The notes: generated from the letters alone by a model not told the origin. Positions 52,187-63,926 are shown, numbered from the stretch's first letter. The stretch is DNA of 64,000 bases from Panulirus ornatus (GCF_036320965.1 NC_092235.1:3806043-3870042), one strand, 5' to 3'. Numbers and translations: made by a program.

Positions 52187-54058
52187 TCACAGTAGCCGCT
52201 CTACATCAAAATATACGAGGCTCTTATTTACAGTGATTGTACCCACTCTGCGGGAAAGCGCGTCTGCAGCTACATTGGTTGAACCAGAAACAAAACGAAA
52301 ATCTGGGTCAAATGTTTGTGTAGTTAAAAACCACCTCTGAAACTTTTCTGTAGGATCCTGTTGTTGAAAAATACCTAACAGTGCTCTGTGATCTGTATAA
52401 ACTGTAATAAGGTAACCATATATGTATTTCTTAAAATGTTTGAGTGCCCAAACAACTGCAAGGCCTTCTAACTCAGTTATTAAGTATTTCGATTCCGTCT
52501 TTGAACATGAACGGCTCGCATAGGCTATGGGAAAAAGTCTACCCGTACTTGACTCCTGCATAAGTACAGCTCCAAGACCCTGTTTACAAGCATCTGTGTG
52601 CAAAATGAAGGGTTTCTCAAAGTTGGGGAATCGAAGGATAGATGCTTCTATCAAGTGTCGCTTGAGTAAGTTAAACGCACTATCTTGTGCTGTAGACCAC
52701 TGGAATGTAACTCCCTGTTTCAGAAGTGAAGTGAGTGGGTTTGCGATCTTCGCGAAATTAGAGATAGATATTCAATAATATCCTGCTAAACCAAGGAAGG
52801 ATTTGACCTTATCTGTTGTGGAAGGGAATGGCCATTCTACAATTGTTTTGACTTTATGTGCATTAGGTTGAATACCGTTTTCATCAACAGTGTGATCTAA
52901 GTAATTAATTCTTGTTTGTAGAAAGGAACATTTGGATAACTTGACTTTTAGGTTCGCATCCTTAAGTCGTAGAAATACTCTCTCATGACTTTTGAAATGA
53001 AAAGCAATATCTGGAGACATGACAATTATATCATCAAGATAAACCAATACTTCTTTGCCCAACATGTGACGACAAATGTTAGTCATTAACCTTGAGAAGG
53101 TGATCACCGGTGAGGAATGAAGACCGAAGGCCATGATGCATATGAACTGCCAATGACCATCTGGCGTACTGAACACAGTCAGGGGGCGGCTTTCCTCTGA
53201 CAAGGGAATCTGCCAAAATCCGCTCAATAAATCCAAAGTTGAAAATACCTTATTGTTACCGAGGCTATGAAGAAGCTCTGACACCACTGGTAATGGGAGA
53301 CCATCTTTCAAAGTGACCTTGGTGTTGAGTTTTCTAAAATCTATGACTGGTCTAAAAGTTCCGTCCTTTTTCGGAACGATTAGAAGTGGTGAATTCCATG
53401 GTGATCGTGATTCCTCTATAACATTATCTTTCAACATGTCCTGAACAAGTTTGTTTGCTATGTCTCTGTGTGCGTGTGTCAATCGATAGGCTGGGACGTC
53501 AATGGGACGTGTGTTTTTCTATAAGTTAATAATGTGAACATCCAAATGAGTTCTACCAAGTGGTTCTCCTGATAAGGCAATAGTAGACCTATACTGGTTA
53601 AGTAAGTCTGTTAACTGGTCAACATGTTTGGTTAATCCTACCTTGGATATCATGTCAGGGCTGATGGTGGGGAGCTGACTCAAGCCGTGCACTGCTGAGT
53701 CAGGGGTAGGAGGAGTAGGTGGTGGTGGGTTAATGGAATGTGAGACTAGACGGATATTAAACTCATGCAACTCCTCGTCTTGAATTCTGGACTTCAAAAC
53801 GGAGAATTCCATAAGCTTGGTCCCTCTGCGGAGACGGACAGGAGTGGGTCCCGTATTGGCAACGTATATGGTGACCTCTCCATCTGCGGTCTCATGAATA
53901 GAGGCATCCATCGATAGTCCTTTGACAGTTAGTGAGGAAGGTTCAGCAACTACTCTTAGTGCGAGATCACCCTGACTATGTCTAAGTCCATGATCATTCA
54001 TCCATGTTCGAGAAAGTGAGAGAGGAACCTTCGTTAATGTGTCACTATGCAGAGTCAT
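52187..54058 (-). pseudogene. Gypsy pol: linker, reverse transcriptase, RNase H
   Basis: The minus strand from 54058 gives the pre-RT linker (NDHGLRHSQGDLALRVV, TPVRLRRGTKLMEF), then, after a stop near 53519, the RT: SPWNSPLLIVPKKDGTFRPV, IDFRKLN, FSTLDLLSGFWQIPL, AFGLHSSPVTFSRL-like sequence with an extra residue, and VYLDDIIVMS (catalytic YLDD intact). It ends with FPSTTDKVKSFLGLAGYY at about 52772. After another stop, RNase H follows at 52654-52187, with FILHTDACKQGLGAVLMQ, YLITELEGLAVVWALKHF, VYTDHRALLGIF and NVAADALSRRV, so D, E, D and D are all visible. At least two nonsense positions prevent a full polyprotein. Confidence 0.88.
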
Positions 54059-54059
54059 G

Positions 54060-54640
54060 TTGGTTCTCAGTTTACCAGGACAATGATGAGTAGAAAAGTG
54101 AAAAGGATGCGTATTGTCTACCGTGAAGCAGGACGTGGAAGCAGATGTATTAATGACTCTGAGTGAGAACTCTTCTCTGATAATGGCAGGAACGTATTAT
54201 CAACACAAACCACATGATAAATAGGACAGATCTTATGTTGTGCCGCACATAGAGTGGCGTCCTTGTAACAAGTTAGCAGGAAACGTTACACGACGAACAA
54301 TGTAAGGGGTGACGGTCATGACCGAGTCGCCTATGTGAATGTTCATTTCAATAGTGCCCCTTACGTCGAGATTTTCATTTGAGATACTTTGAAGGGATGG
54401 GTAAAAGTCCGAGCATTGAACAAGTTGAGTGCGCCCCATTAATGGTTGAATAAAATCACAATGAATGACATCTGCTTCCGTGCTTCTGTCTAGAAATATT
54501 GTGATTGGTTTATCCTGGAAAGAACACAGTAAATCGAAACTTGTAATGTGAGAAAATGGCGAAGAACGAAAATGTCTTAAGAGTTCCTTATGTGATGGAG
54601 TCTTGTCATGAACGAGAGATTGTCATTGTTGATAATGACA
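54060..54640 (-). pseudogene. Gypsy aspartyl protease remnant
   Basis: The minus strand near 54510 reads ITIFLDRSTEADVIHCDFIQ, the place where a DTG/DSG active site is expected. Here it is DRS, so catalysis would be lost. The following frame LDVRGTIEMNIHIGDSVMTV (54233-54439) fits the C-terminal half of a retroviral-type protease domain, ahead of a stop. Confidence 0.6.
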
Positions 54641-55900
54641 TGATGAACCTGTGTTAGGTGACGTCTGTCTAGCTAATGCTCGACATTCCGCTGAAGTGTG
54701 TCTAGCGTTGCTATGATATGAACACCTGCTTGGTGGTGTTGGGCGCGAGCGGGTGAAGGTCAGCCTGATGTCTGACTGGAGGAAATCATGACTCGGTCGG
54801 CAGAATTGTGACGACCGAGGCTGTGATGACATGGGTTGTTGACTGCGTTTGTTGTTCTGGTCAAGGCTCACGTGAGAATGAGTCCCATGTGTAAGGACAC
54901 ACATTCGCTTTATGTCCTGGTTGGCCACACCGGAAGCACGTCACTTTATGTGAGTGTTTGTCATCACTGAATCGCTGTATTTGACCGTGAGAAGAATGAT
55001 TGTGTTGACCACTAGAATGTTACGTCACACTTTGGGAAGCCGACACCCTCCCCAGTGTCTTGGTGTTGGAATATCCACATTTCTTTTGAGTGTAATTCAA
55101 CACTTTTGTTACTGACCCACAATGATGGGTCGATGTTCTCATTAAGTATCCGTCGTCTTACGTCTGGAGGTCAGGTCCTTGAGAATGAAGGTTATGTGTA
55201 ATAAACGCATGAATGTTTGCACATGAGTTTCAGGATTCATCATGGCTGATATCCAGGGTAAGGATTCATAAGCCTGCCTAACTAATCTCATTCTTCCATG
55301 TAAGGTACTCCAGTGATCAGGGACTGACGTATCATCCAAGTATGTTGTGTTAAGAGCACGTTAAAGGACGTGAATGATTCTTTCACAACCTGATGTAAAC
55401 AACGTTTTGAATTCCTCCCAAGATGTACAGTTTCGAATGTCATCTGAGTCATAGACAACCCTAGCTTAATTGTTAGTCTTGTTGAAATCAATGAGATTTT
55501 TAGCAGCCGATATAAGCGCTTTGTCTCCTGCATCACCATTATGTTCAACAATGTCCTCTGCATTTCTAATCCACCGATTAAAATTTGACAGTTTACCATC
55601 AAATAACTCGTGTGGTTCCCTAGCTTGTTTTAGTGTAAAAACAGTTTTTTGTGAAGGAATTCATTGTCCCGAGTTTTTGTGATGTGGAGGGGGAGGTGGG
55701 TGTGGGTGTGGTAACGTGTGAGAAGGTTTCTGTGGTTCATCTGTGTCACCAGAATCTGTCAAAACAACTTTGTGTGACGTCGCCATTTTAGAAGGCTGGT
55801 TCCGTTTATAATAAGAGATTCTAGGTAAATTCCTAAGTACATATGAACTTTTACGATTACCGCGTGGAATTTCATCGGACTTGTAATACAATCTAACATA
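54640..55900 (-). pseudogene. Gypsy gag remnant with zinc knuckle
   Basis: Pieces in several frames: KMATSHKVVLTDSGDTDEPQ near 55780, LFDGKLSNFNRWIRNAEDIV near 55580, TYLDDTSVPDHWSTLHGRMR near 55320, then a CCHC knuckle CFRCGQPGHKANVC near 54935 and a second Cys/His cluster CSYHSNARHTSAEC near 54700. Stops and frameshifts separate them. The knuckles would have bound the element's RNA. Confidence 0.7.
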
Positions 55901-56363
55901 AAGTGTGTAAGTAATAGCCCCCCAAAAATATCTAAGATATAATTAACAATATTGACTTAATACAAAATACATAACATGAATATCATTTGAAAATATTGTA
56001 ATGAAATAAAGGCAATAAAAGGCTGGCATAACTGTATAACATATGAATACAAGACTCTGTATATGAGAGGTGCACATAATAGTATAACATATCAGTAATG
56101 GACTCTATATATGAAAGTAATCATCACTAAAAAGAATAGTACCAACGTATGAAAACATAAGAAAGAATATATGCAAGAATAACTGAAAACTTAGACTAAT
56201 TTGCTAAACTACAAAGATGAATAATCATATTACCCAAAATATATAAATGTCTATATTTATAGACTAGGAACTAGTAACACACAAAAAGAGCATACCTCAA
56301 AGAGTGAACCATTTTGACACAGTTCTTATCTGAATGGGAGATTCGCTTACGAAGATGTCTTGG

Positions 56364-56525
56364 GTGTAGCGAGGTGGAGATGTGTGCAGAGTAGCGGCTC
56401 GCTGAGTGTAGCGAGATGAAGATGTGTGCAGAGTAGCGACTCGCTGGGTGTAGCGAGGTGGTGTGTGCAGAGTAGCGGTTGCCTGGGTGTAGCGAGGTGA
56501 AGATGTGTGCAGAGTAGCGACCAGC
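56364..56525. repeat. About 45-bp minisatellite, 4 copies
   Basis: GTGTAGCGAGGTGGAGATGT and GTGCAGAGTAGCGxCTCGCT recur four times with an 8-9 bp deletion in the third unit. It lies between gag and the 5' LTR of the gypsy element. Confidence 0.9.
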
Positions 56526-56935
56526 TAGCAGTAAAGTTGAGTGAGTGACAAGGGCTGGACCACGCGATGCTGACGTCTGGGATGTCGCCACGGCTGATGA
56601 TGACGCGTCTCTGGAGCGGTTGACAAGATGACCTCCACGTTGGTGTTGGCAGGATGGTTGACCTTGCTTGACACGTCTGGATGTGATGACAACACTGCAC
56701 GGCGGTGGCGCTGTTTTGATGCCCTTGCAAGCGGGAGAGTGTCAGCAATGCAATAAAGGCGTATCTTCAATGCATTGAGGTACGGGTGATGGAAGCACGT
56801 AGCCGGCCGTGGGTTCCGCCCTTAACGTCCACAGGAGGGAGCACCAGGACTGTGTCAGGTAGGCTTGTATGACTGCTGGCAACACCAGACGTAGAAATAT
56901 GAAGTAGATGTGACGGTCGTGTGTGGTCACGTGGG

Positions 56936-56955
56936 TTCTTACGTCACTGCCACCA
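56936..56955 (-). other. Primer-binding site of the gypsy element
   Basis: On the minus strand the LTR end ACCTTACA is followed after two bases by TGGTGGCAGTGACGTAAG, in the position and with the TGG start typical of a tRNA primer-binding site. Confidence 0.55.
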
Positions 56956-56957
56956 TT

Positions 56958-57280
56958 TGTAAGGTTGAGTTGAGAGGAAGGAAATCAGGTCTTCTTCGTC
57001 TGTGGTACACAATGAAGATCAGGCGGCCTTTGTAGATTTATTACAACAAAACGTGTACGTCCATCTGTAGTACTCTGGGCTATAGTCTTATGACACACTA
57101 CGACACACTCTAGTGAACAGTGTGACGATGCTGGCCAGTGTGTCCCCTCAGGTCACACTGACAGGGGTTATATGGGAGTCCGTCAACACCCATTCAACAA
57201 CGTGTTCAAATAACAGATCAGCTCTTACGTGTTCAAACATCCTGATTAACAGTAGCCCGTGGCAACAGTGAGCCCGTGGC
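56958..57280 (-). repeat. 5' LTR of the gypsy element (outer limit approximate)
   Basis: The minus strand shows a TATATAA-like CCATATAACC near 57170, an AATAAA signal at about 57036, and the terminal sequence CTCAACTCAACCTTACA at 56958-56975. The order promoter, polyadenylation signal, CA end fits an LTR. The outer TG start is uncertain (TGTTGCC near 57269 is one candidate), and no second LTR is in the window. Confidence 0.5.
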
Positions 57281-57345
57281 AACATGCATCTAACTCTATG
57301 TAACTCACAGTAAAATGATAATGACAAATACCTAATGAAAAATTA

Positions 57346-57663
57346 ATGGTAGTGTGCGTGAGTCTGACAGCTGTGTCTGGTGATGTAGCCGAAGAGGTGA
57401 AGTCTGAAGTTGTGACTGATGATGTAGCCGAAGAGGTGAAGTCTGAAGTTGTGGCTGATGATGTAGCCGAAGAGGTGAAGTCTGAAGTTGTGGCTGATGA
57501 TGTAGCCGAAGAGGTGAAATCTGAAGTTGTGGCTGATGATGTAGACGAAGAAGTGAAGTCTGAAGTTGTGACTGATGATGTGGCCCAAAAGGTGAAGTTT
57601 GAAGCTGTAGTGTCTGGTGATGACTTGGTGGAGGATACCGAGTGGTTCTGGCGTCTTGACTGA
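57346..57663 (+). repeat. 39-bp tandem repeat with open frame (13-residue acidic repeat)
   Basis: About five units of GATGATGTAGCCGAAGAGGT and GAAGTCTGAAGTTGTGGCT follow in register. Because 39 is a multiple of 3, the plus frame from the ATG at 57346 is open for 105 codons with the period DDVAEEVKSEVVA. It could be a coding exon, but flanking support is absent. The minus strand is also open. Confidence 0.85.
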
Positions 57664-57807
57664 TAGTCCAATGAAGGCTGTGGAGTCTGGTGACCCAACT
57701 GTCACCGGGAATGTGTGGGGCTGTGCCATGTTATTACTGCATATTTCTATTTAACGAGATATCAAGATCAATTGTAAATAACTATTTCATTCAGTTATCC
57801 AAATTAT

Positions 57808-57905
57808 CCCTGGCTATATCCCACCATGGACAGTCATCTATGGCTATATCCCACCATGAACAGTCATCCATGGCTATATCCACCATGGACAGTCACTCAT
57901 CCATG
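57808..57905. repeat. 29-bp tandem repeat, 3 copies
   Basis: TGGCTATATCCCACCATGGA and CAGTCATCTA recur three times with small changes. Confidence 0.9.
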
Positions 57906-57991
57906 GCAAAATGCCTTTGTCAGTGGCGAGGGAGGATGACATGGTCAGGGTGTAGTGTCGGGGCCCCAGTGGGGGATGGGGCCCCACAAGA

Positions 57992-58091
57992 NNNNNNNNN
58001 NNNNNNNNNNNNNNNNNNNNNNNNNNNNNNNNNNNNNNNNNNNNNNNNNNNNNNNNNNNNNNNNNNNNNNNNNNNNNNNNNNNNNNNNNNN
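57992..58091. other. Scaffold gap (100 N)
   Basis: Exactly 100 N, the usual placeholder for a gap of unknown size. The second copy of the segmental duplication begins about 10 bp after it, so its true upstream context is unknown. Confidence 0.99.
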
Positions 58092-58810
58092 AGATGCACA
58101 AATGAAGTTTATGAATGGAATATCAGTGAGACGAACTAGTTGATGAATGATGAATGAAAGTGTAATAAAGTCATGATGAATGAATGAAAGTGTAATAAAG
58201 TCATGATGAATGAATGAAAGTGTAATAAAGTCACAGTTTAAAAGTACAAAATATGAATGGCAGCCAGGGAAGAGTGACCCAGGTAAATGGAAGGTTGAAA
58301 AGTTCGCGTTATGTGACGAATTTTGATAGATTTTGCAAGTTTCCTTTCCTATGATGGAACGTAAAAGTTTGTGCTTAGTTCTAGAGACAGAGTTCATAGG
58401 TTTATGTTTTAATGATGAACATCAAAGGATACCATTAATTTAACTGACTTTAAAAATGTTCAATCAAATGAAGCATTACATACACAAGCTGCTTTTTGGC
58501 GGAGTTAATGCTTCGCAATTTTTTTGCTAATTCTAAAGTAGGTGTTAAATTGACGGACTTAAAAGTTCGAGTTTCAGCTTTAAACCTTGTGTTTGTATGA
58601 CGTATCTTAGATTACTTGTTAATATAATGCAAGTGGAAGGTTTACGTTTAAAAGATGGTGTTTAAATGCTACATAATGAATGACAGAGTTAAATGGATAG
58701 ATTTTAAGTTCGCGTTTACGTGGGCCACTTTAAGGTTAAGGTTCGTACGTACCAGGTTGACCAGATGGCGGTAGTGTGTAGACACAGCCATACCAGGTCG
58801 TATTTATCAT

Positions 58811-59103
58811 CATTAAAGTCACCTTCCTTACTTACTTATGGCGGCGATGAAATTCACTGGTTCTTGATTGTGCACCAATTAACCTATCAGATAATGGTAC
58901 AATGTTTGCCTGGTGTTGCATATATCACGTCTGTTGTTGAAACACAAGAATGCCAGGTGACTTTGGGAGTGGATGATAATGTAAAGATCAATATAAATGT
59001 GGGAAATCTTGAACCGCCATCACCAGACACAACACATGTTTGGATCTGGCGGGGGGAGGGACTTGCCTGTGACGTCACGATGCCCCGCCTCCAGCCTGGC
59101 GCC
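58811..59103 (+). CDS. Exon-like ORF of unknown gene (duplicate copy 2)
   Basis: Same frame as 49371-49640, identical until HVWIWRG. There an extra G in the G-run changes the continuation to EGLACDVTMPRLQPGAAL, which is the more protein-like reading, so copy 1 may carry the lesion. Function unknown. Confidence 0.3.
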
Positions 59104-59104
59104 G

Positions 59105-59106
<2 letters not shown>

Positions 59107-59144
<38 letters not shown>
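59107..59144. repeat. (GT)n microsatellite
   Basis: GT tract following the exon-like frame; its counterpart in copy 1 is joined directly to the next GT unit. Confidence 0.95.
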
Positions 59145-59147
<3 letters not shown>

Positions 59148-59252
59148 ACTTTAATCACTATCACGTGAGTCTTTTGAGGAAGGATTTGTACACTCGTGTT
59201 GCCTCGTCTCTTAACCTTGTAAGTGTAAAATATGTTTTCACTCCTATGTGCG

Positions 59253-59344
<92 letters not shown>

Positions 59345-59890
59345 ACCTATAATATTATCTAGTATTTTCTTCAGACGGATATCTTACACCTTAATTATAA
59401 AAGCCAAAGAAAAATTTATAAAAACATACATATATTTACACACGAGTAGATATATGTTATGTATTGAAATGTGGCGGAAAAATTCCTTATATATTAACAA
59501 ACGTGATTGAGGACGTAAAGAATCTGGTACAAACATAATGGTTATTGTGATAAATGATTTATTTATGATAAATATGTATTGTGTTGCATTATAATGGTTG
59601 TTCAGAACCAAGGTTCTTAAACCTGAATCAGTGAAATACTATCAGAAATAGAAAACCTGTTAAACATAAACATTTATATTGATTAACCACAGAATATATT
59701 TTCCTCTGGGTATGTAAAAGAAAATACAGTACAGGGAGCTAGTTTGAGGAAGAGTATTTCATATCTTAACAAAATATTTACCTCTAATAGCGTCCCTTAT
59801 CTTTCGTCATCATTTCTTATGTTTACTATCAAGAAATGTCTTTTATCTAACATAAAAATTCTGTCTGGGTATTTGATTAATGTTGTCCAA
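59145..59890. other. Segment present only in duplicate copy 2
   Basis: Contains a (CA)n tract at 59257-59342 and otherwise unique AT-rich sequence. No gene seen. Confidence 0.7.
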
Positions 59891-60031
59891 GGATGAGCTA
59901 CATGCCACACGTGGTCAGGTCACAGTGGTGGTGGTCAGGTCAGTGGGCGGTGTGTGTGTGTGTGTGTGTGTGTGTGTAGCCCCTGGGTTCATGTTGGCCA
60001 CACCCACCGGCCGGTGGTCAGGTCAGTGGGC

Positions 60032-60064
<33 letters not shown>

Positions 60065-60129
60065 CCCCTGGGTTCATGTTGGCCACAGCCACCCACCGGC
60101 CAGCCGGGCGGTAGTTTATAACTAAGACT

Positions 60130-60310
60130 GGTAGTTTCACATGCCACTTGGAGTGTCCCTCACTACAGAACTTGAGCAGCTCTTATCCTGAGGTGGAGCA
60201 GTTGATCCTCTCCACCAGGCTGGTACACTTGGTCTGCACCAGGTGGCTCCCTCCTGGTCATCCTGAGTGGTTGGTTGCTGTGTGGGATTTAATGACCACT
60301 GACTTGTGAA
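60130..60310 (+). CDS. Exon-like ORF, second part (duplicate copy 2)
   Basis: Repeats the frame at 49936-50116 (SFTCHLECPSLQNLSSSY onwards) with a Ser-to-Thr change near the end (DLMTTDL), then TGA. Family not recognised. Confidence 0.3.
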
Positions 60311-60550
60311 GGTCATTAGGCCAGCCATCATTATATCATCTGATAAAATATGAAGCAACGCCAAATATTACATGATCCACCTAAACTATTGAGAATGATG
60401 AAGTCTGATATTGTTACGTTACGTCATCCAGTCTTGCCACTCACATGTTACGGTAATCACGACTACATACATAGTGTTGTTACGACTGATATTACTGTAT
60501 GTACTGTAGTAACGTACTGTGGTTATGTGGACAACAGACATCATTATGAT

Positions 60551-60905
60551 GTGTCACCAACATGTATCTATAATACTTCTATAACCAGCATGATCAAGAA
60601 GGTTATAACAGTATTATACTTGTGTCACCAACATATATCTATAATACTTCTATAACCAGCACGATCAAGAAGGTTATAACAACATTATCCTTGTGTCACC
60701 AACATGTATCTATAATACTTCTATAACCAGCATGATCAAGAAGGTTATAACAACATTATCCTTGTGTCACCAACATGTATCTATAATACTTCTATAACCA
60801 GCATGATCAAGAAGGTTATAACAACATTATCCTTGTGTCACCAACATGTATCTATAATACTTCTATAACCAGCATGATCAAGAAGGTTATAACAACATTA
60901 TCCTT
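60551..60905. repeat. 71-bp tandem repeat, 5 copies
   Basis: GTGTCACCAACATGTATCTA recurs at 60551, 60622, 60693, 60764 and 60835, exactly 71 bp apart. Units are nearly identical. The array begins 14 bp after the end of the segmental duplication. Confidence 0.97.
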
Positions 60906-61140
60906 GTAGTTGTTGGATCAGTGTAGAGCAGAGCAATACCTGGTGAACATTACTTCCTGGTTGGTGGCCGCCATAAATACCACCAGTGTTTATAAGCTCA
61001 CACATCACCAGGGGTTAAGATATGGTGTTATCCCTCACTGCTCTATATAGCACCAGCCACGGTGGCTGGGCCTCCACCTTATACCTCACTCCTACTCTTC
61101 TATATCCCTAACTTCCTTGTGATCATCTCACTTTGAATAA

Positions 61141-61440
61141 CTAGATCTTCACATAACAGTTGTTTGTTGTTGTTGTTGTTGTTGTTACATGTTGTAGGTT
61201 TATGTTCTGCCACTGGACGACTCGTTCTCTGATCTTACCCAACAAGTAATTTGTTGTGTCGAGACTCGTCAAGTGTTTATCATACGGAGTCTGTAACACG
61301 TAAGTCTGTCTATCGTTCACTATACTGGATAGTAACTGGTAAAGGTTATTAAAGATATCTACACCAGAAACTGTGCCACACAACAAAACATACAAATCAC
61401 GATATTTGCAACATGATAACATGTTTGACTTAATGACCAT
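61141..61440 (-). CDS. Uncharacterised small ORF (99 codons)
   Basis: The ATG at 61440 opens MVIKSNMLSCCKYRDLYVLL, then SGVDIFNNLYQLLSSIVNDR and YLLGKIRERVVQWQNINLQ, ending with a threonine run encoded by a (GTT)n tract. Composition is protein-like with amphipathic helices, but there is no recognisable domain and no supporting signals. Could be an exon or chance. Confidence 0.2.
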   Translation of the reverse strand: MVIKSNMLSCCKYRDLYVLLCGTVSGVDIFNNLYQLLSSIVNDRQTYVLQTPYDKHLTSLDTTNYLLGKIRERVVQWQNINLQHVTTTTTTTNNCYVKI

Positions 61441-61705
61441 CAGCAGGTAAGGTCATCAAGCCGCACCATACATACGTCAGACAGTAACATCAGTTGTATA
61501 ACAGGATGTATATATGTTGGTGGATTTAAGGGCTATCACCTTAAGGTCATGAAGCCAGAATGTGAACCATAACCACTTACGGGTGGAGTCCGGTAACATC
61601 TTTCATAGCATTATGTCTCAAAGAGAATAAAGTAATCAGTTTCTGTTAAGTATTCTGCACTTCAACTGATTAATGCTATGATAAGGATGAAGAGAATTAC
61701 AAACA

Positions 61706-62170
61706 ATGAATACTCATTGTAAGGATCACATCAAGGATGAAACATATATAACTAGAAGTGTTAAGGAAACAAAGATGGTGAAATACCTTGACCCGCCCGG
61801 GATCAGTAGCACCTGTGGCAATGGACACACCTTTGTAATGCTTGATCACTTACAACTGATCAACTTTATCACGAAAGTCTTAGGTATTGTCCCTCAGAAG
61901 AATGCTTTACAAATATCTATAGAAGACGTATCTATGTTAGATAGACGCCATTTTTAGGAAATATCTTCACCTGGGACGTGTAACACTTGTGTGGATGGAC
62001 ACAACTTTGTATTGCATGATCCATTAAACGAAATGAACTTCACTAACGAAGACTCATACAACGCCTCGCTGGAGAACATTCAACAAATCTCTATACCGAA
62101 TTTTTATTATAGATACAAGACATTTGTTGAAAGTGAACATAAGATTTATGATACAAAAGGGACGTAATAG
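61706..62170 (+). pseudogene. Uncharacterised ORF with two diverged repeats of a CxxGHxFV module
   Basis: The ATG at 61706 gives 83 codons: MNTHCKDHIKDETYITRSVK, then GISSTCGNGHTFVMLDHLQL and ALQISIED, with TAG at 61955-61957. In another frame from 61978 comes GTCNTCVDGHNFVLHDPLNE, then NFTNEDSYNASLENIQQISI. The two halves share TCxxGHxFVxxDxL and a closing QxISI, so one arose by duplication of the other. A stop and a frameshift lie between. It may be two exons of one gene or a broken gene. Family not recognised. Confidence 0.3.
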
Positions 62171-62485
62171 TATATAGTTTGTTACGAATATGAAATACTC
62201 CTGCCTTAAACTAGCTCTGTTGTGTTGTTTTTCTTTTAAATCCCCAGAGAAGGAAAAGTTCTGTTGTTTATGATAATATAGATTTGTTTGTATCACCTTA
62301 TTTGAATTTCTTATAATCTTTACTGATTCTAGCTGAAACGCATTGGTTTAAACAACCATTAAAGCTCAACACAACACATAGTCCTTATAAACAAATAATC
62401 TATCAGAACAACATTATGTTTAATCAAATTCCTTAAGTCTTCTGTAACATTTTGAAGTACATAACATATTCCCAAGTCTCATCTA
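62170..62485. other. No gene seen
   Basis: AT-rich unique sequence without protein-like frames. Confidence 0.4.
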
Positions 62486-62487
62486 GC

Positions 62488-62566
62488 GCACCACTCTCTT
62501 CACCCCAACATTCTTCTTTTCTGAAAATCCCTACATATCTTCACCATTGCCTCCACCAGATAATCT
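62488..62566 (-). mobile_element. RTE endonuclease fragment
   Basis: CACTCTCTTCACCCCAACAT, CTTCTTTTCTGAAAAT and ATCTTCACCATTGCCTCCAC match the segment of RTE copy A at about 8118-8195, which encodes the end of the endonuclease (SDHYLVEAKVKI). It sits just below the 3' end of the old RTE copy H, so it is a separate piece or a rearranged part of it. Confidence 0.75.
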
Positions 62567-62571
62567 TATTA

Positions 62572-63775
62572 TACTTAGTCGCTGTCTCCCGCGTTAGAAG
62601 GTAGTTCAGGGAAACAGACGAAAGAATGGCACCAACCCACTCACATACACATAGACATGCACGTCCACACAAGCACATGTACAAACCTATACATTTCAAC
62701 GTAAACAAATACATACACAAACATATACGTATATACCCATGTACATATCCATACCTGCTGCCTTTAACCATTCCCATCGCAACCCCGCCGTATATGAAAA
62801 TAACCGCTCAAAATCTTTTTACACAATCTTTCCGCCTCCAATTTGGTCTCCCACTTCTCCTCATTCCTTTTAACATTGACACATATATCCTCTTTGTCAA
62901 TCTTTCCTCACTCATTCTCTCCATGTGACGAAACCATTTCAATACACCCTCTTCTGTTCTCTCAACCATACACTTTTTATTACCACACATCTGTCTTACC
63001 CTTTCATTACTTAATCAAACCATCTCACATCACATATTGCCCTCAAACATCTCATTTCCTACACATCCAACCATCTCCGCAAAACCCTATCTATAGCCCA
63101 CGCCTCGCAACCATAGAACATTGTTGGAACCACTATTCCTTCAAACATACTCATTTTTCCTTTTCGAGATATTCTTTCCCTCCAGCATACACATTCTTCA
63201 ACGCTCCCAGAACCTTCGCTCTCTCCCTCAACCTATGACTCGCTTCCGCTTCCATCGTTCCATCCGCTATCAAGTCCACTCCCAGATATCTACAACACTT
63301 CACTTTCTTCACTTTTCTCCATTCAAACTTACCTTCCAATTAACTTGTCCCTCAACCCCACTGAACCTAATAACCTTGCTCTTATTCACATTTACTCTCA
63401 GCTTTTTTCTTTCACACACTTCACCAAACTCAGTCACCAGCTTCTGCAGTTTCACTCCCGAATCAGCCGCCAGCGCTGTATCATCAGTGAATAACAACTT
63501 ACTCACTTCCCAAGACCTCTCATCCACAACAGACTGCATACTAGCCCCTCTCTCCAAAACTCTTGCATTCACCTCCCTAACTACCCCATCCATAAACAAA
63601 TTTAACTACCATGGAGATCCCACGCACCCCTGATGCAAACCTCAGGGGTGCTTCTAGCAACTTGCCTTCCACAGAGGATCTGTATCCACCCTATCCTATT
63701 CCTTCTCCAGATCCATAAATGCTACCTAAAAGTCCATCTGTATTTCTAAGTGTTTCTCACATACATTCTTCAAAG
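62572..63775 (-). mobile_element. RTE-clade LINE, copy H (old, broken)
   Basis: It has the 3' tail with TCGCTGTCTCCCGCG, a long-type 3' UTR (TTCCCATCGCAACCCCG near 62775), then minus-strand coding pieces: [20 protein letters not shown] (62880-62990), RYLGVDLIADGTMEAEA (63240-63290) and DDTALAADSGVKLQKLVTEF (63430-63500, preceded by LLFT in place of LLFA). It continues to the DLEKEYDR-like region near 63710. Many indels. It is clearly older than copies A-E. It ends in a trinucleotide microsatellite. Confidence 0.88.
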
Positions 63776-63777
63776 CA

Positions 63778-63851
63778 AGAATAATAGTAATAATGATGAT
63801 AATAACGATAATAGTTATGACAATAATAATAGTAATGATAATATGATAATA

Positions 63852-63882
<31 letters not shown>

Positions 63883-63887
63883 TCATC

Positions 63888-63918
<31 letters not shown>

Positions 63919-63926
63919 TAATAATG

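Larger units (their letters stand above)
52187..57280 (-). mobile_element. Ty3/gypsy LTR retrotransposon, decayed and 3'-truncated
   Basis: In minus orientation the order is 5' LTR (about 57280-56958), primer-binding site, an untranslated or gag leader with a minisatellite, gag (55900-54600), protease remnant, RT (53520-52770) and RNase H (to 52187). Integrase and the 3' LTR are absent. Stops and frameshifts occur in gag, protease and between RT and RNase H. The order protease-RT-RNase H is that of Ty3/gypsy. Confidence 0.85.
58101..60537 (+). repeat. Segmental duplication, copy 2
   Basis: Matches 48700-50341. It includes a small triplication of TGATGAATGAATGAAAGTGT near 58150-58230, the near-identical block from 58757, and an additional segment 59145-59890 not present in copy 1. 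Similarity ends at about 60537, after GTACTGTGGTTATGTGG. Confidence 0.9.
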
